From assembly GCA_948144175.1 (NCBI GenBank), contig CANXME010002057.1:2714001-2778000 (forward strand): 64,000 nucleotides of DNA, in the 5' to 3' direction. Below the pieces are notes generated by a model, which was given only the letters and a program-made list of their open reading frames with translations, made no database searches and was not told the origin of the DNA. The position numbers and the translations under genes are program-made. This document shows, piece by piece, positions 11,156 through 21,346 of this stretch; the stretch's first letter is position 1, and each line of letters begins with the position of its first letter. The stretch comes from Closterium sp. NIES-65. Its lineage: Eukaryota > Streptophyta > Zygnematophyceae > Desmidiales > Closteriaceae.

Positions 11156-12733
11156 GTCCCCGCACGACTCCTAGTCGATGAAGGCCTCTTTCGTCCCCAC
11201 CTGGTGGTGTGAGCAGCCGCTGTCGAGCAGGACCACCGAGGGGTTCGCAAGCATAGCTGCCGCCACCGCCTGGAAGTCTTTGCCGGCTTGCGGCGCCAGC
11301 GAGACGGTCGGCTCCACGACGCCGACCAGCGAGCACGACGCCTCCTTGTCGTCTCGCCCTTTGCCGCCAGCAAAGGAGTCGGCGTCCTTTGCCGAGGTCG
11401 ACTTGTTCGTGTGCTTCTCCTTGCGCAGCTTGTTTCCTCCTCGACGGGGACAACGGCTGCCAGACCTCCGGCGACCTCCCTTGGTGTCATCGTCGCCGGA
11501 GTCACTGCGGTCCGAGCACTCGAACGAGAGGTGGTCGGGGTTGCCACACAGCCAGCACTCCCGACGTCGACTTCCTCCTCCTCGACCACTCTCCTTGGCC
11601 GAATTGTTAGCGTCCTTCGCCAGCTTCCACGCGCTGCTACCGCTGCCGCCAGACTGCCCACGGTGCCCCGGTCAACCACCTTGCTTCGTCGGGGCGACGT
11701 AGTTCACCTGCGCCAAGAGCTCCTGGGACCGCTCATCCTCCTGCATCGCCTCGTCCTGCAGGATGTACGAGGTCAAGGTGTCCTCGTTGAGCGCCGCCCG
11801 CGTGCTCGGCGCCATTGACAGCTGCTTTAGCAGGTTGTAGCTGCTTGGGAGTCCCTGCATGATGTGCGTGACGTACAATGCCATCGAGTACTGCGCGCCA
11901 GCCATCCTTATGGTGGCGAGAATTCGCCGAGCTCGGTTGCAGTAGTCGGTCCCCGTCTTCTAGTCGCCCATACGTAGGTGCGTCAGCTGCCCCTCAAGCT
12001 GGGCGATGAACAAGTCGTTGATGACTTGGTACGCCGACTCAATGAAGCGCCATGCCCGGTGGCCGGCGTCAAGGCACTCCCTAAATGACTTGAAGGCGAT
12101 CTGCACGCCCGACGAGCAACACTGCGAGATGACCGTGAAGGTCAGCAATTGCACAGCGCGAAACTCCGCTCGCAAGTCGGGTTAGTGGTCCTCCGGCGTC
12201 GACACGGTGCCGTGGGCGAAGCCGATTAGCCCGGCCATCTCCAGCAGGGGCTCAATGGATTCCTTCCACATGAGTATGTCCGGTCGACCAACGAGCGGAG
12301 GGGTGACCAAGATCCTGTCCGGCGTAAACTTGAAGTAGCCGTAGCTCGGTGCAATTCCGCGTCCTGTCATGTGGGTCGCCGACATTAGCGACAAGCTGCT
12401 TTGACGTCCTCCGACGTCGCCCTGCAAGGAGCCTGCAGCCGCCAACGAGTGCATCCCTCGCGCCTGAACGCTGCCGAATTCATCGGCATGAATCACACCA
12501 CGCTGCCTCGACGTGCATCCCGCACTGCTGCCGACTTGGTCATCCCCGGCGTACACATGGCGCGGAGAAGCAGGCTGAGAAGGGTGCTCCGTCGCATATA
12601 CGGCGCGGATGCCAGCCTCGACGACCGACCAGGGGATGTCCCTATATTCGCGCGCCTCATGGCGTCTCCTCGAGTCCTCCAGCCGTGCCTCTAGGGTGTC
12701 TACCACCCCCGTGTCAACTACGGCGACTATCAT
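11152..12733 (-). pseudogene. R1 gag with zinc knuckle and protease start
   Basis: Minus strand. 12733-12182 is a gag N-terminal region. 12175-11960 and 11905-11672 continue the capsid-like region (LPSSYNLLKQLSMAP, TSYILQDEAM). 11600-11500 encodes a conventional CCHC knuckle (CWLCGNPDHLSFEC). A protease start near 11240-11200 reads LLDSGCSHHQ. Unlike elements B-K this gag uses a normal C-x2-C-x4-H-x4-C finger. Several frameshifts break it. Confidence 0.75.
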
Positions 12734-13017
12734 AGTGACTACTGCACAGCTGCCGGCCTACAAATACAAAACACAAGTAGGTGAGTGGCTACTACGTCGA
12801 CCTGACTGAAAGGTAAGTCGTGTGCTGTCCACGCTCACCGTACCATGCGGAGATAACTTCACCAACGGGAGCTAGACTACGGGCTAGGTACGATGTGAGC
12901 TAGATACCATGCTCGTGTGATCTCTGTGTTCATTCACTTAGTCGTTTTCTTAGTGCAGGCACTGCTTGCTAGTTCACGGGGCAATTTTGCAAGATTTTCA
13001 CTAAGGAAAGTTGACAA

Positions 13018-13140
13018 TGTCAAATCATAATGTTCTGTAGGCTGTAGTGGGGTAGCCTATATGGGGTACACATTTCTAGGGTTGCATATTTGTACCACTT
13101 TCCATTCCTTAGTGCATTCATTCTCGTTTCAATTCTCACA
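13018..13140 (+). repeat. 5' LTR of element C (123 bp)
   Basis: TGTCAAATCATAATG to AATTCTCACA. It differs from the 3' copy at one position (TTTC versus TTCC near 13076). It is followed directly by the primer-binding site. Confidence 0.95.
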
Positions 13141-13169
13141 TGGTATCGAGCAGGTTCCCTCGTGGGAAC
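13141..13169 (+). promoter_or_regulatory. Element C primer-binding site and adjacent hairpin
   Basis: TGGTATCGAGCAGG abuts the LTR with no spacer. It resembles the plant copia site complementary to the 3' end of initiator-Met tRNA, with one base missing after TGGTATC. It is followed at 13154-13169 by GTTCCC-TCGT-GGGAAC, a perfect 6-bp stem with a 4-nt loop that recurs with compensatory changes in D, F, G and H. Confidence 0.75.
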
Positions 13170-13319
13170 TGTGCCTAGGGCCCACCAAGTCGAAAGTTTT
13201 TTTTTTCTGCCCGGAGCGCGCTCTGCCCGAGTCGCGCTCCCTTCTCTGACTTTGTCGAGCCGCCCTAGCGGCCAAGTCGCGCCGCCTTAGCGGCCCCTGA
13301 TTCGTCGCCCTAGCGACCC

Positions 13320-14110
13320 CGTCGCCCTACCTACGACCCCGGCCCCGTCGCCCTACCTGCGCCTCGGCCCCGTCGCCCTACCTGCGCCCCAACCTCGTCG
13401 CCCTACCTGCGCCCCGGCCCCGTCGCCCTACCTGCGCCTCGGCCCTGTCGCCCTACCTGCGCCCCGGCCCCGTCGCCGTACCTGCGACCCCGGCCCCGTC
13501 GCCCCCCCCCCCCCCCTTGCGACACTGGCCCCGTCGCCATACCTGCGGCCCCGGCCCTAGCCCCGTCGCCCTACCTGCGCCCCGGCCCCGGCCCCGTCGC
13601 CCTACCTGCGCACCGGCCCCGTCGCCCTACCGTCGACCCGGCTCCGTCGCCCTACCAACGGCCCGACCCCGGCCCCGTCGCCCTGCCTACGGCCCGGCCC
13701 CGTCGCCCTACCTTCGACCCGGCCCCGTCGCCCTACCTATGGCTCGGCCCCGGCCCCGTCACCCTACCTACGGCCCGGCCCCGGCCCCGTCGCCCTACCT
13801 TCGACCCGGCCCCGTCGCCCTACCTGCGCCCCGGCCCCGGCCCTGTCGCCCTACATGCGCACCGGCCCCGTCGCCCTACCTTCGACCCGGCCCCATCGCC
13901 CTACCTACGGCCCCGCCCGAACCGCCTACGCAGCCGAGCTGCCCGCGCCGCTCAGTAGCCCGAGCCGCCCGTTCCGCCCGAGCCGCCCGAGCCGCCCGAG
14001 CCGCCCGAGCCGCCCGAGCCCCCTGAGCAGCTGAGGAGCCGAGCTGCAGGTGCCGCCGAGCCGCAGTTGCTGCCGAGCCGCCCGAGCTGCCCGAACCGCC
14101 CTGTCTCGTG
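13320..14110 (+). repeat. Leader tandem repeats of element C
   Basis: 13330-13910 is built from degenerate units of about 18-27 bp around CCCCGTCGCCCTACCTGCG, including a run of 16 C at 13502-13517. 13930-14100 shifts to a 9-bp unit GCCGCCCGA. This lies between PBS and gag. Open frames here (Pro/Arg/Ala repeats) are low complexity and I do not call them genes. Confidence 0.8.
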
Positions 14111-14175
14111 AGCGCAGCGCCTCTGTCACTGCACTGCCCCTGCTCTACAGTCAGCGATGCTAGTCTACTGTTGTC

Positions 14176-15938
14176 ATGGCTACCCCTAGTGTCCTCGCTT
14201 TTGACGCCGAGGGTCGAGCCATTGACTTTGACGTCTGGGTAGATGACCTGCAGCTGTTCTTACAGTGCGATAGGGCATACGTTCTCTCCCTCTTTGACCT
14301 CACCTCTGGTGCCTCTCCTGCTCCTCCTGCTGATGGTGACGCCACTGTTCGCTCACAGTGGGCCATGCGCGATGCTGCTGCACGTCTTGCTGTGCGTCGC
14401 CACCTCCCTACCTCTGAGCGTGCGCACTTTAGTCAGTACAAGAGTGCTCAGACCCTGTACGACGCTGTAGTTGCACGCTACTCCTCCCCTGCCACTGCTG
14501 CACTGAGCCGTCTCATGCTACCGTACCTCTTCCCTGACTTTGCTGCCTTTCCCACAGTCGCTAACCTCATTACGCACCTCCGCACTAGTGACACTCGCTA
14601 CCGTGCTGCGCTCCCTGCTGACTTCTGCGCCAAGAACCCCCCCCCCCCATGAACATCACTCTCTACTTCATAGTCACTCGCCTCCCTGACTCCCTTCGCG
14701 TAGTCAGGGACCACTTCCTCTCAGTCTGTCCCACCACTCTCACTGTTGACCTCCTCGAGAAGTCCCTCCTAGCGGCCGAGAAGAGCATAGTCGCTGTAGG
14801 GGCCTCTCGTGGTGACCCGCGCACCCCCATCTTTGAGGGGTGTTCCCCCTCCCCCCTTCTGCCCTCTGTTGCCTCTGCTGCTGCGGCCGACCTCCTTGGT
14901 CTTGAGTCGGTCGGTGCGGCGTCTGCCCCTAGCGGGAGACGCCGCTCTGGCAGGGGCAAGGGGGGCAGGGGCACTAGAGGAGCGAGCGGGGGCGGTGGAG
15001 GTGGAGGTGGAGGTGGCGGGGGGAGTGGGGGTGGCGGTGGGAGTGGAGGTGGGGGTGGAGGTGTCGGTGGCGGCAGTGGAGGCAGGGGCGGCGGCGGCGG
15101 TGGCGGTGGGAGCGTAGGTGGCGGAGGTGGTGGCGATGGAGGAGGAGGCGGAGGCGGCGGTAGTAGCGGAGGCGGCGGAGGCGGCGGAGGCGGCGGGGGT
15201 GGCGGTGGAGCTGGTCGCGGGTCTACGCAGAGGAGTGGCTCCAGTGGTGGTCCGCGCCAGCAGCAGCAGCGCGGTCGTGAGACCTTGTCCCCTCAGCAGC
15301 TCCGTGAGTGGTACACTGCACGCCAGCGGGGTGGGGGCTTTGGTCCGTGCACCTACGTCCTGCGCACCGGCGACCGTGCGGGTGAGCAGTGTGGGGGTGC
15401 GCACCCCACCCAGTGCTGCTTTGGCCGCTTGATGGACGCGTGGCGTCACCAGTTCTCGGAGGCCACAGAGATCCCTCGCTGGTGCGAGCTGTCTAGGGCG
15501 GGAGTTGCCATCTATGATCTTGATTTTGATGCTATCCTTTTTGCCATGTATGGTGTGTCTATTAGTGATGAGGGTGACTGTTACCGGTGTTTCCCGCCCG
15601 ACCCGGGCATTGAGACTGCTGCTCTAGGTACTGGTGAGGCTGCTGCTGTAGGTGCCAGTGAGGCTGCTGCTCTAGGTGCCAGTGCGTGTGCGTCCTCAGG
15701 TGCTGGTGAGTCTGCGCTCGCACGTACCGCGTCGGCTTCGGCCTCCCTCACCTTCACACTTGACTCAGGGGCTTCTCGCTCCTTTCGAGACCGCACCACA
15801 CTCACGCCGCTTGGTCGGCCGGTTGCACTCTCCTTGGCAGACCCCTCTGGGGGTCCTGTCCTTTCTCACTTCTCCACTGTCCTCCCGTGTCCGGCGGCCC
15901 CCTCTGGCACCTTGTCTAGTCTTTACCTCCCCTGGTGA
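14176..15938 (+). pseudogene. Element C gag and protease
   Basis: Starts at ATG 14176 (MATPSVLAFDAEGRAIDFDVW, shared with G and H). A capsid-like region runs to residue 157, where a 12-C run at 14637-14648 shifts the frame. It resumes at 14649 with RLPDSLRVVRDHF, a Gly-rich tract of over 100 residues (about 14985-15210), LSPQQLREWY, the C-x13-C zinc-like motif (CTYVLRTGDRAGEQC, then GGAHPTQCC), ALGAS repeats and the protease motif FTLDSGASRSF. A deletion of about 20 bp near 15925 turns the next block into a stop. Confidence 0.85.
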
Positions 15939-17068
15939 GTGGTGCTGACCTAAAGGATGCGGGGGTTCACCAGTTTACTCCTACGAGTCAGCGCGTGACT
16001 CACTGCTCGGACGCTCGCACAGGCCGGCACCTGGCCATGTTTACGCGTCGGCCGGGGTCGAGCCTGTACACCCTGACCACTGAGTCTCCTCCTGTCCCTG
16101 TGTCTGGTCAGGTAGCTACGTCGGGTCAGGTGTTTGCTGCAGCGTCCAGGTCTGGTCCTGAGTCTGCCCCCTGCTCGTGTCGCCTCCTGTCTCACGAGAC
16201 TCTCCTCTAACACCACCGCCTTGGTCACCCCTCCCTGCCTCGTCTCCGAGGCATGGCCTCCCGTGTCCTTGTCTTTGGTCTTCCCCGGTCACTCCCTCCC
16301 CTTCCTCCGGGGCCTGGCCCCACCTGCGTCCCCTGTGTCGAGAGGCGGCTGTGGGCTGCCCCTCACTCCTCTCAGTTTCCACCGACAGAGGCCCCGTTGC
16401 AGACGCTTCACATGGACGTGTGGGGCCCGGCCCGCGTCCGTGGACAGGGTCACGAGCGCTACTTCCTGCTGGTGGTTCACGACTACTCGCGTTACACCAC
16501 AGTCTTCCCCTTGCGCAGCAAGGGTGATGTCACTGAGGTGTTGATCGACTGGATCCGCGCAGCTCGTCTCTAGCTCAGGCAGAGCTTCGGCTCGTACTTT
16601 CCTGTTCTGCGTCTGCACTCTAACAGAGGCGGAGAGTTCTCCTCTCGCCTTCTGCGAGCCTACTATCGTGCACGAGGCATCCGCCAGACCTTCACGCTTC
16701 CGGACTCTCCACAGCAAAATGGGATTGGTGAGCGCCGCATTGGCATGGTCATGGACGTCGCCCGTACGTCCATGATGCATGCGGCTGCCCCCCATTTTCT
16801 GTGGCCGTTTGCGGTTCGGTGCGCGGCGCATCAGATCAACCTTCACCCCAGGGTCTCCATGCCGGAGACCTCCCCAGCTTTGTTGTGGACGGGGAAGGTA
16901 GGCGATGCGTCTGCGTTCCTTTTCTGGGGATCTCGGGCGTTAGTGCGTGACTTGTCTGCGGACAAGCTGTCCCCTCGTGCTGCTCCTTGCGTCTTCCTTG
17001 GCTTCCCCCCTGACGCGCCAGGGTGGCAGTTCTACCATCCCACCTCTCGTCGTGTTTTGTCCTCCTAG
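15935..17068 (+). pseudogene. Element C gag-pre-integrase and integrase
   Basis: Shows SGADLKDAGVHQFTP, then LLSHETLL interrupted by TAA at 16208-16210, where relatives have TGG in the zinc-binding LLWHHRLGHPS. It continues with CVPCVE, HMDVWGPARV (first Asp), a stop TAG 16571-16573 (Gln in F), and LHSNRGGEFSS, in which the second catalytic Asp is Asn (AAC at 16622-16624). Next come SPQQNGIGERRIG (Glu) and a C-terminal region to TAG 17066-17068 (Gln in F). It is inactive by several independent lesions. Confidence 0.9.
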
Positions 17069-17740
17069 GACGTCACGTTTGACGAGTCGGTCCCCTACTA
17101 CCGCCTCTTCCCCTACCGCACTCCGTCCCTCCCCCTGCCACCGCTCTTCCTTGTGCCAGGTCCCCCCCCGGTAGACCCCCTCCCCCCTCAGGGTCCTGCC
17201 CCTTCAGGTGTGTCCCAGGTAGACGCAGTCGAGCCTGTCGAGGTTACTGGTGACTCTGGTGCTGCTGAGGGTGCTGAGCCTGGGGGTGCTGACTCTGGGG
17301 GTGCTGAGCGTGTCGGTGCTACGCCTGGGGGTGCTGAGCCTGAGGGTGCTACTACTGGGGGTGCTGAGTCTGGGGGTGCTGAGCCTGGGGGTGCTACGCC
17401 TGGGGGTGCTGAGCATGGGGGTGCTGAGCCTGGGGGTGCTACGCGTGGAGGTACTGAGCCTGGGGGTGCGGAGCCTGAGGGAGCTGGGCCTGCTGGTGCT
17501 GTGCCTAGCGGTTCTCCGGGTGCTTCGTCGTGCCGAGAGCCACTCTCTCCATAGGAGCTGCGTGAGTGGTTTGCCCGGTGCTGGAGGCGAGCTGCTAGAG
17601 CTGGAGGTGCTGCAGGTGCTCGAGGTTCTGTTGCTGCTGAGGGAGCTGGTGCCACGGGTCTCGGAGGTGCTCGTAATGGGAGTACTGGAGCTGTTGGGCC
17701 TGCGGGTACTTCTGGAGCTGGAGCTGCTGCTGGTGTTGGC
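17069..17740 (+). pseudogene. Element C integrase-RT linker with GGAEP-type repeats
   Basis: After DVTFDESVPYYRLFPYRTPS, the linker has a Pro-rich stretch and then about 17 tandem copies of a five-residue G-G-A-E/T/D-P/S unit (17270-17500). A LSP-stop-ELREWF block follows, where TAG 17552-17554 replaces CAG, then Ala/Gly-rich sequence. The linker lies between the integrase and RT domains; its role is unknown. Confidence 0.8.
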
Positions 17741-20152
17741 GTGGAGGCTCCTGCTGTCGGTCCTGGAGGCGGTCCTGCTGGGGGTACTACTGGTGCTGCT
17801 GGAGGTACTGGAGCTGGAGCTGCTACTGGTGCTGGTGCTGCCACTTGGGGTGCTGGTGCTGTCCCTGCTGTGTCTGGAGTCGCCGCGCCGCCTCGGCCGT
17901 ACTTCGTTCCGCTCCTTCAGCAAGTTCTTGGTCTCCCGTCTTCTTCTGGTCCTCCTCCTCCCTTAGAGTGTCCACAGCCTGTCCCGTCGCAGCTACAGTT
18001 ACTGCCGGCCTCCCCATTGCCTGCTCCGTCTCCATACACTGGTCCTACTGGAGGTCTTGCTGAGCGTCGTGAGCCTGCGTCTCGCCCTGCGTCGCCTGTC
18101 CGTGCTGCTCGCACTAGTGGTCGCGGTTCGCGTCAGCGTCCTCCTCCTGTCCCTGGCACGCACCGGATGTCTCTACGTCCGTCCACTGCTCCTCTGCGTG
18201 CCCCTTTGCCTTCTCCTCCTGAGTCTTCTCGTCCTGCTCTTCCCGACCCGGAGTCGGACTCTCTTCGTGCTGCCAGTCCTACTGTCACGCGTCTCCTTGC
18301 TAGTGCCGTCACTGACCCTTCTTTTGAGTCCACTGCTGCGTCTGCCCTAGTTGCTGAGCTCGTCGAATTTGCTGCTCGCTGTCATCTAGACTACGCTGCT
18401 AGTCTTGTCGCTGAGTTTGAGTTTGTCTGTCCTCCGTCCGTCGGGGGTGAGTGTGCCCTTGGCACGGACGTCTTTGAGGACAGGCAAGAGGAGTTCCAGT
18501 GCTTGGCCGCTGCTTCACCTCATCTCGTGTCCGTACTGCTTACCCCTGAGGGAGACCCGGATGCACTTGACATCCCGACTCCGCGCTCTTACGCGGAGGC
18601 GATAGAGGGTCCCTACTCTTCTCAGTGGCAGGCAGCTATGGATGCAGAGATGGCTTCCTGGAAGTCCACAGGCACCTACGTTGACGCTGTCCCCCCTCCT
18701 GGGGCGAACATCGTCAGTGGCATGTGGATTTTCAGGGTGAAGCGGCCGCCGGGTTCTCCGCCTGTCTTCAAGGCGCGTTACATGGCTCGTGGCTTCAGTC
18801 AGCGGCAGGGAGTTGACTACTTTCAGACCTTCTCTCCCACCCCGAAGATGACCACTCTTCGGGTGCTGCTGCACATAGCCGCTCAGCGCGACTACGAGCT
18901 TCACTCTCTTGACTTCAGCACTGCCTTCTTCCAGGGTAGCCTGCACGAGGAGATCTGGCTGCGCCGCCCACCTGGCTTCACTGGGACTTTTCCTCCTGGC
19001 ACCCAGTGGAGCCTCCGGCGGCCAGTCTACGGTCTCCGCCAGGCACCGCGTGAGTGGAACGAAACACTGAAGACTACGCTTGCGGCTCTTGGGTTTGCTC
19101 CCTCTACTGCCGACCCGTCGCTGTTTCTGCGCACAGACACCTCTTTGCCGCCGTTCTACATCCTCGTGTACGTCGACGACTTGGTCTTTGCCACAGCTGA
19201 CACTGTTGGACTCGCCCACGTGAAGTCCGAGCTGCAGAAGAGACACACGTGCACAGACCTGGGTGAACTGCGCAGCTACCTTGGCATGAAGATCACCCGG
19301 GACACAGCACGCCGCACCATTACCCTGACTCAGTCACACATGGTGCAGCAGGTCCTTCAGCGCTTCGGCTTCACGTACTCCTCGCCTCAGGCCACTCCTC
19401 TGCCTACCCGCCACTCGCTCTCAGCTCTGCCTTCGGATGAGTCCGTAGAGTCGAGTGGCCCGTACCCAGAGCTTGTTGGCTGCCTCATGTACCTGATGAC
19501 CTGCACACGACCTGACCTTGCATACCCTCTTAGCATTCTCGCACGCTATGTTGCTCCTGGGAGACACAGACCAGAGCACATGGCTGCAGCGAAGAGGGTG
19601 TTGCGCTACTTGTGCAGTACGTCGGGCATGGGGCTAGTGCTTGGAGGGCAGAGTCCAGTGGTCCTCACTGGTCACGCAGACGCTTCTTGGGCTTACAACC
19701 AGGCTACACAGCGGTCGTCACAGGGTTACACCTTCAGCCTTGGTTCCGGCTCTGTTTCGTGGAGGGCTACTCGCTCTTCTTCCGTTCTCGGCTCCAGTTG
19801 TGAGGCTGAGATCTACGCAGGAGCCATGGCTGCTCAGGAGCTTCGCTGGCTCACCTACCTGCTGACTGACCTCGGAGAGCCGCCTCGTTCTCCTCCAGTG
19901 GTGTACGTAGACAACAAGGCCATGCTGGCCTTGTGTCGGGAGCAGCGCCTGGAGCACAGAACGAAGCACATTGCTCTCCGCTACTTTCTTGCTCGTGAGC
20001 TGCAGCAGTGTGGTCAGTTGCGACTTGCGTACGTGGCCTCTGAGGCCAACACTGCTGATATCTTCACTAAGGCACTTGCGCCTTGTGATCATCAGCGCTT
20101 CTGTACTCAGCTTGGTCTTGTGCTTGCCTTGCCTCACTTGCTCACTTCTTGA
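17741..20152 (+). CDS. Element C reverse transcriptase / RNase H, open
   Basis: 803 codons open from a Gly/Ala/Thr-rich linker (residues 1-60) through a Pro/Ser linker to copia RT (about residue 305 on: WIFRVKRPPG, ARGFSQRQGVDYFQTFSP, SLDFSTAFFQG). The catalytic YVDD is at residues 477-480. RNase H follows with DASW (Asp about 647), CEAEIYA and YVDNKAML. In the RNase H the usual WADDQ is WAYNQ. It ends at TGA 20150-20152. The first Met is internal to the polyprotein, so this is a domain-level open frame, not a separate protein start. Confidence 0.85.
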   Translation: MEAPAVGPGGGPAGGTTGAAGGTGAGAATGAGAATWGAGAVPAVSGVAAPPRPYFVPLLQQVLGLPSSSGPPPPLECPQPVPSQLQLLPASPLPAPSPYTGPTGGLAERREPASRPASPVRAARTSGRGSRQRPPPVPGTHRMSLRPSTAPLRAPLPSPPESSRPALPDPESDSLRAASPTVTRLLASAVTDPSFESTAASALVAELVEFAARCHLDYAASLVAEFEFVCPPSVGGECALGTDVFEDRQEEFQCLAAASPHLVSVLLTPEGDPDALDIPTPRSYAEAIEGPYSSQWQAAMDAEMASWKSTGTYVDAVPPPGANIVSGMWIFRVKRPPGSPPVFKARYMARGFSQRQGVDYFQTFSPTPKMTTLRVLLHIAAQRDYELHSLDFSTAFFQGSLHEEIWLRRPPGFTGTFPPGTQWSLRRPVYGLRQAPREWNETLKTTLAALGFAPSTADPSLFLRTDTSLPPFYILVYVDDLVFATADTVGLAHVKSELQKRHTCTDLGELRSYLGMKITRDTARRTITLTQSHMVQQVLQRFGFTYSSPQATPLPTRHSLSALPSDESVESSGPYPELVGCLMYLMTCTRPDLAYPLSILARYVAPGRHRPEHMAAAKRVLRYLCSTSGMGLVLGGQSPVVLTGHADASWAYNQATQRSSQGYTFSLGSGSVSWRATRSSSVLGSSCEAEIYAGAMAAQELRWLTYLLTDLGEPPRSPPVVYVDNKAMLALCREQRLEHRTKHIALRYFLARELQQCGQLRLAYVASEANTADIFTKALAPCDHQRFCTQLGLVLALPHLLTS

Positions 20153-20361
20153 CCTTGCTTGTACTGTCACATATATATACTCCTGCACTTGCTTGTTTAC
20201 CTTTTATATATGTATGTGTGCTCGTGCATGTGAACTGGCCTTCTGGCCTTGAACTTGTGCTCGGAATGTGTGGTGACTTTGTGATCCACCCTGAGCTTTG
20301 CTTTGTTCTACTTGACTGGTCTTGTGACCCCTTGTTCTCCCCCACTTTGCCTATGGGGGTG
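20153..20361 (+). other. Element C 3' noncoding segment and polypurine tract
   Basis: About 210 bp between the pol stop and the LTR: an ACATATATATAC run, CATGTGAACTGGCC, GTGATCCACCCTGAG, then CCTATGGGGGTG touching the LTR as the presumed plus-strand primer. The same ordered blocks occur in B, D, E, F, H and K. Confidence 0.75.
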
Positions 20362-20484
20362 TGTCAAATCATAATGTTCTGTAGGCTGTAGTGGGGTAGC
20401 CTATATGGGGTACACATTCCTAGGGTTGCATATTTGTACCACTTTCCATTCCTTAGTGCATTCATTCTCGTTTCAATTCTCACA
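20362..20484 (+). repeat. 3' LTR of element C (123 bp)
   Basis: Same ends and length as 13018-13140. It is followed by the GACAA target duplication. Confidence 0.95.
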
Positions 20485-21346
20485 GACAACAATGATGATA
20501 CAATGAAGTTGGCAAGACTAGACTACATCAGAGCTAGGATGCAAGTCGATCGACTGCCAGCGCAGCATGGTCGACCGCGTGCTAGCATGACTTGGTCGAT
20601 TGCGCTCCAGCAGTACAGAGTCGCGGCTCGCCAATCGGTGCAGGTCGACGGCGTGCCAGCATCGCTCCCGCAGAACAGGGTCGCACCTGATTCGCAGGTG
20701 CTCGCATATGATTGGCGTGCTCTGTCTCATCACCTTCACAGCGCACATACCAAATCGTCCTCGTGCTTACGACTGCATCTAATCTGCCATGTCGACCTCG
20801 GGATACCACCACCAAGGTCGGTCTCGCCAAAACCATCTGGGCGACCGTCGAAGTCCTCTGCAGAACCTCGTCGTCCAGGTAACCTAGTTGACCGGGCAAC
20901 CACGTCGACCAGCTGCTCCTTCTAAGCCCGTCGACCTCCCAAGTCGATTACCACTTCTAGTCGACCTCACCAGGTCAGCCACATCCTTGGTCGACCAGCC
21001 CTAGGTCGACGATACTCCTGGTCGACGAGCTCCAGGTCGACCAGCACTCCAGTCAGCCGGCTACCCAAGTCGGCTGCCCCAAGTCGGCGTCACCAAGTCG
21101 AAGCCCTGCTACTCGACGCCCAGCTGCTCGACGCCCAGCTGCTCGATGCCCAGCTGCTCGACGTCCTACTGTTCGACGCCCTCCAGCTCGGCGTCTCCTG
21201 TCCTGGTCGACGTCGGTTCCTTCCTTCGTCGACTACCCTCGTTAAATCGACCACCAGGTCGACCACCCCAAAGCCGGCGCCCAAAAGTCGGCGCCCTTGC
21301 AGTGGCCCCCGTGCAGGTCGACCACCCTCGTCGACCAGCTCGCCCA

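Larger units (their letters stand above)
13018..20484 (+). mobile_element. Ty1/copia element C, complete with LTRs and TSD
   Basis: A 7467-bp plus-strand element with 123-bp LTRs at 13018-13140 and 20362-20484 that differ at one site by my reading. It is flanked by GACAA at 13013-13017 and 20485-20489. Order: LTR, PBS, repetitive leader, gag, protease, integrase, linker, RT, RNase H, a 3' noncoding segment of about 200 bp, LTR. It is inserted in the R1 5' LTR. Despite near-identical LTRs, gag-pol carries a poly-C frameshift, a small deletion at about 15925, five premature stops and a lost integrase catalytic Asp. Confidence 0.95.
7048..21346 (-). mobile_element. Ty1/copia element R1, minus strand, interrupted
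   Basis: An older copia element of a different lineage from B-K. Reading leftward from 21346: 5' LTR (split by element C), TGGTA-type primer site at 12845, gag, zinc knuckle, protease, integrase (split by a solo LTR at 9366-10218), RT and RNase H. It is truncated at 7048 where gypsy A begins. Multiple frameshifts and stops make it inactive. The RNase H and RT are close relatives of the R2 fragments between 22906 and 43790. Confidence 0.85.
12846..21346 (-). repeat. 5' LTR of R1, split by element C
   Basis: The LTR consists of 12846-13017 plus 20490-21346, about 1.03 kb in all. It is read on the minus strand from TGGGCGAGCTGG at 21346 to CTCCGCA at 12846, where a TGGTACGGTG primer site follows. 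The same unit is present uninterrupted as the R2 3' LTR at 22091-22905, which shows the empty site for element C. The 5' two-thirds is a degenerate array of GTCGACC, AAGTCGGC and related strings. Length differs from R2 because of this array. Confidence 0.75.

Noticed and set aside
14637-14660. Programmed frameshift at the poly-C tract of gag
   Set aside because: The tract is in frame in G and absent in D, and its length varies, so it is not a conserved recoding site. It is kept as a slippage finding.
17250-17966. Leu/Val-rich frames overlapping the GGAEP linkers (also 39730-40032, 52078-52863)
   Set aside because: Off-frame readings of the pentapeptide and Gly/Ala linkers. They look membrane-like only because GGTGCT repeats read as Val-Leu in another frame.
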